NCBI GenBank assembly: GCA_036274645.1 | Contig: DASUFH010000028.1 | Coordinates: 1-17,625 of the forward strand | Direction of reading: 5' to 3' | DNA length: 17,625 nucleotides | Source: DASUFH01 sp036274645 | GTDB lineage: Bacteria; Acidobacteriota; Terriglobia; 20CM-2-55-15 | Shown: one piece after another, positions 1 to 6,056 of the stretch | Position numbering within the stretch: the stretch's first letter is position 1 | How the letters are laid out: each line of letters opens with the position of its first letter | Position numbers and translations under genes: made by a program | The notes under the pieces: model-generated | What the model was told of the DNA's origin: nothing | The model's database searches: none | What the model saw: the letters and a program-made list of their open reading frames with translations, nothing else

Positions 1-2788
1 GCAGGAGCAACTGTTCGAACGGCGCCTTGTCCTCCGCGGCCCGCGCCGCCAGCAGGCCGACTTCCTCCAGCAGTCGCTGAATGTGCTCTCGATCCTGCAG
101 TTGCTGCTCGGCTCGCTTGCGATCGGTGATGTCCCGGATAAACGCATGGAAGAACATCTGCTCGCCGGTGATGGAAGAAGTGACCGAGAGTTCGACCGGG
201 ATCTCGCTTCCATCCCGGCGCCGGGCGAGAACTTCGATGCGCCTGCCGGGGACCGGGCTCGCGCCGGACTTGCCATACCGTTCCAGTCCCGCTTCGAGTT
301 CCCTGCGATGGCGCGCCGGAATGATGGTTTCCGACAGCGATCGCCCGACGACCTCGGTCTCTTTCCATCCGAAAATCTGCTCGGCCTGGGGGTTCCAGTC
401 GGTGATCGCCCCCTGGACATTGACGCTGACAACCGCGTCCATCGCGGTCTCGACGATGCGGCGGGTCCGCTCCTCACTCTGGCGGCGGGCCTTTTCGGCG
501 CGGTAACGGTCCGTCACATCGTCAACCGACGCCACCCAGCCGACCACCGCGCCGCGCTCGTCAGTGTCCGGCACATAGACCACGCGCACGGTCCGCACAC
601 CGGCGCGGGCATAGGGGACCTCGGTTTCGTAGCCGACGGTCTGCCCCGACAAAACCCGGTCGATATACGGACGAATCGTCGCCAGCGCCCCCGTCCCGAT
701 GATTTCCGCAATGGGTTTGCCGATCATCTCCTGGGGGGTCAAACCGAACATCCTGGCGCCGGCGCGGTTCACATACAGGTAGCGCAGGTCGCGGCTGCAG
801 CGCGTGAGCATCAACGGCGTGCGTTCGGTAATCAACCGCAGTTGGGCTTCCGCAGTGCGAAGGGACATCTGCGCTTCTTCGCGGGCCGCCATCTCCGCTT
901 CGACCATCCCCTGCCGGTTGACGGCCAGCCGGGCGCTGGACCTGGCGTGGCGTTCGGACCGCCGCATGGCGCTTCCAGCGGCAATGATCGCCAGGCAACC
1001 GCCGAGGTAAACCCCGAAAGCGGTCACTTCCTTTGCCCCAAAGCTCCACAACTCGGGCTCCACAATGGAACGCCAGTTTGCGCCGGCGTAACCCAGCACG
1101 CACGCGACCAGCCCGGGCCCCACCCCTCCGTACCACATGGCAATGGCGACGGCGCCCAACAGGGTCGGCAGCGCCAGTTCCCCTCCCAGCGTGTCGCCAA
1201 GCGCGCCACGCGCGAGCAGGAACGAGATGACGCAAACCAGAGGCACACCGTATCGCCAGATCGCCGGCCGGGTTTCATCGACGAACGGTTCTCGAGCCCA
1301 CCGCCCGAGAGCCTCCTCGACCTGACGGCGCTCGTCGAGCCGCCGTTCCGCCTCGACCTGCGCGGCCTCGGCGCTCAGACGAGCTTCGCGCTCCCTCCGC
1401 AACAGCTCCGCATGGGCCGCTTCGGCCTGGGTCCGTACGATGAACTGGCCGAGTTGCATTCCCATGTATTCCAGGAGTTCGAGCAGATCGTCATCCGGCT
1501 CACGGGACTGCGCGCTGAAACACTCGACAACCCCCAGCACATCCTGGCCACGTTTGATGGGAAAACAGAAGGCGCTCTTCAGCCCCACCGGAATCAGCAT
1601 GGTCGGGCGCTCATCCACCACCTCGGCGGCAACGCAGATTGGGGTCCGCGCGCTCCAGGTCCGGCCGGGCAGGCCGGCGCCCTCGGCGTAACGAAGTTGT
1701 CGAACCGAGGAATCGAAGCCCGGCGCGCGACCGGCGTCGGAACACCACACATCCACGCAATAGAGCTCGTGGGCAGCCCGGTCCACCAGCCATACCGCGC
1801 CCATGTCCCAGCCACAGTTCTCGCACAACGCCTGTACGATCCTGGGCGCCGCTTCTTCCATGGTGGCCGATTCGGCGAGAGTCCGGCTCACGGCGTCCCG
1901 CGTACGGAGCCGCGCCTCGGCGCGCTGCCGGCCGGCAATGACAGCGGACAGCAGCAAGGCGGTGATCGTCATGCCTCCGAGGAAGGTTTGCATGAGCAGC
2001 AGGCATTCATTGGGGTCGGCGGTTACAAACGGCCCCACGCCGTGCATGGCGCCCCACAGCGCAATTGACGCGACCAGAATCACGGAAGTCATCGCGCCAC
2101 GCTGGCCAAAACGCAGCGATGCCCAGATCAGAGGCAGAATCGTCAGGTACTTGAGTTGGCTCCGCGGGCCGGGGGCCAGCGTTTCCACAAAAATGATCTG
2201 GCTCAGAAGAACGATGGCGACCAGCAACTCGATCGCCTCGATCACGCGCGAGCGGCTCAGGATCGGCAGGGGCCGGATCAGCCACGCGACCAGAAAGGGC
2301 GCCACGATCAACAGGCCAAAGAAGTCGCCCAGCCACCGCGTCGACCAAATCGCGGCAAGCTGATCCCAACCGGCCGATCCGTCGAGGCCCGGCCCCGCTA
2401 ACCCAACCGTCGCGCCGGCGATCACGCCGGGAATGCACCAGAGAACGAACCGGGAAATCCCACGGGGAGTTTCAAAGGCCCGCACTCCCCGCGCGAACCG
2501 GCGGATCAGCCACGCTCCGAGGATGGCTTCCAGGGTATTTCCCGCGGCGATCGCCAGCGTTGCGGGAACGCTGCCGGCAACGTTGAGATTGACCAGAAAC
2601 GACGCGGCAAATACGGCCGGCCAGAATCTCAATCCCCAGACCAGCAGCGCCGCAAGGGCAATTCCAGCCGGCGGCCAGAGCGCGGGCGCAGTGGGATGCA
2701 AGACAGCCAGCGAGAGCCCCAGTCGGGCCGTGCAGAAGTATGCCGCCACCATCCCCAGACCCAGCAACAATGAGCTGCGCTGTTTCAT
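1..2788 (-). CDS. Multi-domain membrane sensor protein (MASE1-GAF-DUF4118-PAS-PAS), C-terminus cut by window edge
   Basis: The minus-strand frame is open for 929 codons to the window edge. Residues 1-285 are a MASE1-type multi-helix membrane domain, including ALWPPAGIALAALL and the WLGDFFGLLIVAPF segment. Residues ~295-453 resemble a GAF domain (ENCGWDMGAVWLVD, FPIKRGQDVLGVVECFS), and ~455-505 are charged and probably coiled coil. Residues ~510-615 form a second membrane module with the AMWYGGVGPGLVA signature of DUF4118, known from KdpD-like kinases. PAS domains follow at ~645-760 and ~775-895 (AVVSVNVQGAITDWNPQAEQ, then FIRDITDRKRAEQQ), and another coiled segment leads off the edge. The output module is not visible: histidine kinase is most likely, a GGDEF/EAL or phosphatase output is possible. 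The start is fixed by an in-frame TGA nine bases upstream (2795-2797); only a CTG lies between, and the Shine-Dalgarno is weak. Family assignment is confident; the ligand is unknown. Confidence 0.88.
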   Translation of the reverse strand, partial: MKQRSSLLLGLGMVAAYFCTARLGLSLAVLHPTAPALWPPAGIALAALLVWGLRFWPAVFAASFLVNLNVAGSVPATLAIAAGNTLEAILGAWLIRRFARGVRAFETPRGISRFVLWCIPGVIAGATVGLAGPGLDGSAGWDQLAAIWSTRWLGDFFGLLIVAPFLVAWLIRPLPILSRSRVIEAIELLVAIVLLSQIIFVETLAPGPRSQLKYLTILPLIWASLRFGQRGAMTSVILVASIALWGAMHGVGPFVTADPNECLLLMQTFLGGMTITALLLSAVIAGRQRAEARLRTRDAVSRTLAESATMEEAAPRIVQALCENCGWDMGAVWLVDRAAHELYCVDVWCSDAGRAPGFDSSVRQLRYAEGAGLPGRTWSARTPICVAAEVVDERPTMLIPVGLKSAFCFPIKRGQDVLGVVECFSAQSREPDDDLLELLEYMGMQLGQFIVRTQAEAAHAELLRREREARLSAEAAQVEAERRLDERRQVEEALGRWAREPFVDETRPAIWRYGVPLVCVISFLLARGALGDTLGGELALPTLLGAVAIAMWYGGVGPGLVACVLGYAGANWRSIVEPELWSFGAKEVTAFGVYLGGCLAIIAAGSAMRRSERHARSSARLAVNRQGMVEAEMAAREEAQMSLRTAEAQLRLITERTPLMLTRCSRDLRYLYVNRAGARMFGLTPQEMIGKPIAEIIGTGALATIRPYIDRVLSGQTVGYETEVPYARAGVRTVRVVYVPDTDERGAVVGWVASVDDVTDRYRAEKARRQSEERTRRIVETAMDAVVSVNVQGAITDWNPQAEQIFGWKETEVVGRSLSETIIPARHRRELEAGLERYGKSGASPVPGRRIEVLARRRDGSEIPVELSVTSSITGEQMFFHAFIRDITDRKRAEQQLQDREHIQRLLEEVGLLAARAAEDKAPFEQLLL

Positions 2789-3259
2789 GTCCAGTCAACC
2801 GCAAATGGGGAGCGTCTTCTGCGAAATAAGCCCGACAGCGCCGTGCGGGATTGGGCGGGAGTGAAGAATGGACCGTCTACCGTCGGCGATTCGTCTGTAA
2901 GCCCAGTCGCCAGGCGCGGCGCGCAGATATCCGTTGTTCGGAAACTGGCGAAGAATGGAGCTTAGCCATGCCCCCGGGAAAGAAGCAAGGCCAAAGTGCG
3001 GATTAAACTGCACAAAACGCCGCACTGAAGGGCGCCGGCCCCAAGACCCGCCAGGGAGAACGGCCATCTTTCTACGGGCCACGCTTTTTCCGCGCGACGG
3101 CGCTTTCCCTAAAGTACTATTCATGCCCGATCGCCCCGGAAGGACCAATCAGGCCGGCGGCGTTGCCTCCGCGCATCTTACGCGGTTGAAACGACGGCTT
3201 GCCGGCATTCTTCAACCAGCAGAAACCGGAGCGGCTGCCGGCACTTTCAAGCAGGAGAA
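2789..3259. other. Divergent intergenic region
   Basis: This 471-bp gap lies between the divergent sensor gene and the exported CMD-like gene, so both promoters should be here. I see no convincing -35/-10 pair; a TACTAT near 3115 could be a -10 for the rightward gene, but it lacks a matching -35. A 7-bp inverted repeat (AGTGCGG at 2995-3001, CCGCACT at 3020-3026, 18-nt spacer) is the only clear dyad. The open frames crossing the region (109 codons on plus, 117 on minus) have no recognisable protein character. Confidence 0.5.
3253..3257 (+). promoter_or_regulatory. Ribosome binding site deciding among three tandem ATGs
   Basis: AGGAG lies 2 nt before the first ATG (3260), 5 nt before the second (3263) and 8 nt before the third (3266). 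Normal spacing favours the second or third ATG, so the protein probably begins with one or two fewer methionines than the longest reading. Confidence 0.6.
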
Positions 3260-3931
3260 ATGATGATGACTCGACACCGACCCATCCTCTGGACCGTAAC
3301 GTTCCTGGCTGCGGGCGCGGCCGTATTGACGGCGGCCCAAACGGCCCAACTTCCCGCGGACATCAATTCGGCCTCGCTGGCCCGGCTGCCCTACATTCAG
3401 CGCGCCAGGCTGGACGACGCGGGACAGAAGATCTACGACGTTCTGCCCGGTCGCGGCGCGGACGGGTCGCTCGGCGGGCCGCTGGCTTTCGCCGCCTACA
3501 ATCCGGCTGTCGCCAAGGCGCTGTTCGACCTGCACAACGCAGCCGTGGCCGGAACGCTGTCTCCCCGCGCGCGTGAACTCGCGATCATGGTGGCTTGCCG
3601 TGAAACCAACTATGCGCTGGAATGGAATGGACATGAGCCGGCCGCGCTGGGGGCTGGAATTGACGCCCGGACGCTCGACGTCGTGCGCCGCAACGCCGCG
3701 CTGACGGACGTCCCCGCAGCAGACGCCGCCATTATTCAGTTCGGCCGGCAGCTCTTTACCAACAAGAAGGTGGATTCCGCCACCTTCGCAAAAATCGTCG
3801 AACTCTACGGACAGCGGGGAGCCATGGACATGGTTGCGGTAATGAATACCTACGCCGTCAGCGGGTTCTATGCCATCGCGGTTGACGAACACCCACCAGC
3901 CGGCAAATCGGCGCTGCCTCCCGTCAAGTAA
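3260..3931 (+). CDS. Exported carboxymuconolactone decarboxylase (CMD/AhpD-fold) family protein
   Basis: The 223-residue product begins with a basic n-region and hydrophobic stretch (WTVTFLAAGAAVLTAAQ), a likely Sec signal peptide, so the mature protein should be periplasmic. The core matches the CMD family: LSPRARELAIMVACRE leads into the helix carrying E121, W122 and H125 (ALEWNGHEPAAL), the usual Glu...His pair. There is no CXXC motif, so AhpD-type peroxidase-reductant chemistry is not expected; the single Cys in VACRE is not part of a redox pair. Other members decarboxylate gamma-carboxymuconolactone or act on lactone/quinone-type substrates, but the substrate here cannot be read from sequence. 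The gene stands alone: a divergent sensor gene is upstream and an intrinsic terminator follows. The start is ambiguous among three consecutive ATGs (see the ribosome-binding-site entry). Family call is strong, enzymatic activity uncertain. Confidence 0.87.
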   Translation: MMMTRHRPILWTVTFLAAGAAVLTAAQTAQLPADINSASLARLPYIQRARLDDAGQKIYDVLPGRGADGSLGGPLAFAAYNPAVAKALFDLHNAAVAGTLSPRARELAIMVACRETNYALEWNGHEPAALGAGIDARTLDVVRRNAALTDVPAADAAIIQFGRQLFTNKKVDSATFAKIVELYGQRGAMDMVAVMNTYAVSGFYAIAVDEHPPAGKSALPPVK

Positions 3932-3944
3932 CGCATCCTCTCGG

Positions 3945-3986
3945 GCCGGATCCCCCTCACTGCGGAGGATCCGGCGTTCGTCTTTT
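3945..3986 (+). terminator. Intrinsic (Rho-independent) terminator after the CMD-family gene
   Basis: A perfect 9-bp stem (GCCGGATCC at 3945-3953, GGATCCGGC at 3967-3975) is followed by GTTCGTCTTTT. Past one mismatch the stem can extend by two further G-C pairs, leaving a 7-nt loop. It begins 14 nt after the CMD stop codon and isolates that gene from the next one. Confidence 0.8.
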
Positions 3987-4158
3987 GAACAGGCGGTACG
4001 TTCAGCCACGCGGATCGCCCCGATTCCTCGGGTGGCCGGCCTTGCTTCTTCAGATCTTTAGCTCGTCCACAGACCTGGCGCCGCTATTGCTCCGTGACCA
4101 GTAGATAAGAACTCTCCCAGTCTCGCATGCCGCCCATCTGTCGTTTCTCACTCCATCA

Positions 4159-4210
4159 CCTCCTGAATGGACGCCCGGCCTGGAAGGGTTTCCGTTCCAT
4201 TTGAAGGAGG
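4159..4210 (+). promoter_or_regulatory. Leader hairpin able to sequester the Shine-Dalgarno
   Basis: CCTCCT (4159-4164) is fully complementary to the Shine-Dalgarno AGGAGG (4205-4210) of the glycine-zipper gene. Just inside, AATGGA (4166-4171) is complementary to TCCATT (4196-4201). The two 6-bp helices are separated by a 1x3 internal loop and enclose a small GGAA/TTCC hairpin. ATCACCTCCT (4155-4164) also equals the conserved 3' end of 16S rRNA, so it is an anti-Shine-Dalgarno copy within the leader. Pairing is seen in the sequence; translational control is inferred. Confidence 0.45.
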
Positions 4211-4214
4211 CATC

Positions 4215-5279
4215 ATGCAAAGCCAGTCGGGCATAAACCGATATCTGCACGGCCTGTGGGTGTTTTTGTTCCTGTCTCTGTCCGCTACGGCAACGGCGGC
4301 TGCTCAAGGTGGAAGTATTGTTGAAGCGGGGGTCGCCATACCGATACGGACGACCGAACGCATCGAAGTCAGTCACAGTGACGGGCGCGTCTACAATGGC
4401 GTGGTCGACGCCGATGTTCAAGACCGGCGGGGAAATGTCGTGATTCCACGGGGATCGAACGTGGAATTGATCGTTCGGCTCGTCGGAGACGACGTGTATG
4501 CGCTGGACCTGGAATCAGTCATTGTCAACGGCCGGCGGCTGGGTATCGAAACCCAGGAAACCGTGGTGGCCAGCGGCAAGAAGGAGAGCCTCGGTAAAAA
4601 CAAGCGAACAGGAAAATTTGTTGGAGGCGGCGCGATTATCGGCGGCGTGCTGGGCGCCATCGCCGGCGGCGGTAAGGGCGCGGCTATCGGAAGCGGCCTC
4701 GGCGCCGCCGCCGGGGCGGGCGCGCAGGCGCTGACCCGGGGCAAAGAGTTGTCCATCCCTGCGGAAACGGCTCTGACATTCCAGTTGGAGCAACCGTTGC
4801 AGGTTGGCATACCGGACCGGGGATTCAGCCGCAACGGTCTCCACTATCATGATGGATACGGAACGTCAGCCGCCAACAGCGCGCCTTATCAGGCGGGTCT
4901 GCAACAGGGGCGGCGGGACCGGAGATACGGACATCCATTCAACCCGGGCGCCCGAGACTGGCGCGGCAGGGATCTCCGAGCCTATCAGGCCGGGTACGAG
5001 CGGGGGTTCGAACAGAGCCCCGATCGCCCCCGGCGGCCGGAAGCGAACATCCGCATCGACACCGACCACAATGTGGTCTGGTCCGGACCTCCGAATGCCC
5101 GGGTCTATGTCCGAGTGGACAACAATCCGCCTCAACTGTTCGGCGCCGGGCCGGCCGGTAATCTGCCGGCGCCCTGGATCCGGCGGGGACACCACTACGT
5201 CTTTATTCTCGAAGACGGGCAGGGGCGGGAGCTCGACCGCGATGAAAACGACCTGCGAGGCCGCTACTCCTCCGACTGA
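4215..5279 (+). CDS. Secreted glycine-zipper protein of unknown function
   Basis: The 354-residue product has a Sec signal peptide (LHGLWVFLFLSLSATATAAA). Residues ~35-125 form a beta-rich domain with a GVVDADVQDRRGNVVIPRGS stretch, of a kind also seen in VirB10/TrbI-like and other envelope proteins. Residues ~135-172 are a glycine zipper (GGGAIIGGVLGAIAGGG onward), which can form a membrane-associated helical hairpin as in outer-membrane Gly-zipper lipoproteins, although no lipobox Cys is visible. Residues ~225-275 contain two Tyr/Gly-rich motifs (YQAGLQQGRRDRR and YQAGYERGFEQ), followed by a beta-rich C-terminal domain. I chose ATG 4215 over the in-frame ATG 48 bases upstream because AGGAGG sits 4 nt before it and the signal peptide starts there. 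An envelope-associated role is plausible; no enzyme signature is present. Confidence 0.82.
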   Translation: MQSQSGINRYLHGLWVFLFLSLSATATAAAQGGSIVEAGVAIPIRTTERIEVSHSDGRVYNGVVDADVQDRRGNVVIPRGSNVELIVRLVGDDVYALDLESVIVNGRRLGIETQETVVASGKKESLGKNKRTGKFVGGGAIIGGVLGAIAGGGKGAAIGSGLGAAAGAGAQALTRGKELSIPAETALTFQLEQPLQVGIPDRGFSRNGLHYHDGYGTSAANSAPYQAGLQQGRRDRRYGHPFNPGARDWRGRDLRAYQAGYERGFEQSPDRPRRPEANIRIDTDHNVVWSGPPNARVYVRVDNNPPQLFGAGPAGNLPAPWIRRGHHYVFILEDGQGRELDRDENDLRGRYSSD

Positions 5280-5327
5280 GCGCGCGCCCTATGCAGGATC
5301 GCGGCGTCTAAAAGATGAAATTGGACG

Positions 5328-5372
5328 GGCGATGTCCGTGGATCCGGTAAACCCGGGTCTCCGGACATCGCC
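5328..5372 (+). repeat. 45-nt near-perfect inverted repeat (hairpin) abutting a ribosome binding site
   Basis: Outer arms GGCGATGTCCG (5328-5338) and CGGACATCGCC (5362-5372) are perfect 11-bp complements. Inside, GATCCGG (5341-5347) pairs with CCGGGTC (5353-5359) with one G-U, around the loop TAAAC. Between the two helices are one T-C mismatch and one G-U pair, so 19 of 20 positions pair. The 3' arm ends 2 nt before the GGGAGG Shine-Dalgarno of the next gene. There is no T-run, so it is not a classical terminator; a protein operator, an RNA leader structure or an mRNA-stability hairpin are the options. Confidence 0.7.
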
Positions 5373-5384
5373 ACGGGAGGGACC

Positions 5385-6056
5385 ATGATTCTCCGCACGA
5401 TGACCGCCCTGCTCGCGCTCCAGCTAACGGCGCCCCTCGCGCTCGAGTACGCGCCTCCCCCGTCGCCGCCCGAAAATTCGCTCGATTCCGAAGTGATCGT
5501 TCTCAATGTCGGCTTGAACGAAGACGGGTTTCCGAACCATGCGCAGGTCGAACTGGGGGCCGCTTCGTTTACCGCGCCCGTTGTGGCGGCCGTGCGGGAA
5601 TGGAAATTCCGGAACGAAACGCGCAAGCCGCAGATGGTCAGCGTGACGGTTTTCTTTCGAGCCAGGACGATTTTTCCGGACCAGACGCGCTATCTGACGG
5701 GCTTCGCGGACCGGCGTGATCCGGGAGACGCGCCGCCTCTGCCCATTAACGTGACCGATCCGGGTTTCCCGCCGACGTCGGTCGCAGAAGGTATCGTTAT
5801 CGTTCAGGTCGACGTTGACGCGCAGGGGGAGCCCGCCGAAATCCACGTCGTCAACGCGGTGGACTCTCTGACCCATGGGACCGTCCAGACGATCCGCCAG
5901 TGGCGGTTCCGCCCGGCGATTCGGGGTGGGCGCGCCGTTCCGGGTACCGCGATCGTCGCGATTTCGTACCTCAGACCGGTGGTTGTGGGATTGACCAACG
6001 GGCCGGTTACTTCACCACGACAATCTCGACCGGGCCGGTTCGTCGATCCACATTGA
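5385..6056 (+). CDS. Secreted protein with two TonB C-terminal-like repeats
   Basis: The 223-residue product has an N-terminal hydrophobic signal segment (TALLALQLTAPLAL). Two copies of a TonB_C-like fold follow. The first (~36-95) contains VIVLNVGLNEDGFPNHAQVE and ends VREWKFR; the second (~136-200) contains GIVIVQVDVDAQGEPAEIHV and ends IRQWRFRPA. The 'V.V..DG.....V......L...V..WRF.PA' pattern is the TonB C-terminal signature. A full TonB would carry an uncleaved membrane anchor and a long Pro-rich spacer; neither is visible, so energy transduction through ExbB/ExbD is not supported. GGGAGG lies 4 nt before the ATG, directly after the 45-nt hairpin. The last ~16 codons lie antisense to the 3' end of the convergent debranching-enzyme gene, and the tail after residue ~200 looks unconserved in character. 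Confidence 0.8.
   Translation: MILRTMTALLALQLTAPLALEYAPPPSPPENSLDSEVIVLNVGLNEDGFPNHAQVELGAASFTAPVVAAVREWKFRNETRKPQMVSVTVFFRARTIFPDQTRYLTGFADRRDPGDAPPLPINVTDPGFPPTSVAEGIVIVQVDVDAQGEPAEIHVVNAVDSLTHGTVQTIRQWRFRPAIRGGRAVPGTAIVAISYLRPVVVGLTNGPVTSPRQSRPGRFVDPH

Noticed and set aside
83..2068. A 661-codon plus-strand open frame
   Set aside because: It lies antisense to the sensor gene, which has clear MASE1, GAF, DUF4118 and PAS signatures; its own product is Arg/His/Gln-rich with no domain character, as expected of a GC-rich shadow.
2795..3148. A 117-codon minus-strand open frame directly upstream of, and in frame with, the sensor gene
   Set aside because: It is separated from the sensor by the TGA at 2795-2797, has no recognisable domain, and the MASE1 domain begins properly at 2788; it is probably part of the promoter region.
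2934..3263. A 109-codon plus-strand open frame ending at the CMD start
   Set aside because: There is no ribosome site or protein motif, and it overlaps the Shine-Dalgarno of the real gene.
5328..5372. The 45-nt hairpin as an intrinsic terminator for the glycine-zipper gene
   Set aside because: No T-run follows on the plus strand, and a Shine-Dalgarno begins 2 nt later.
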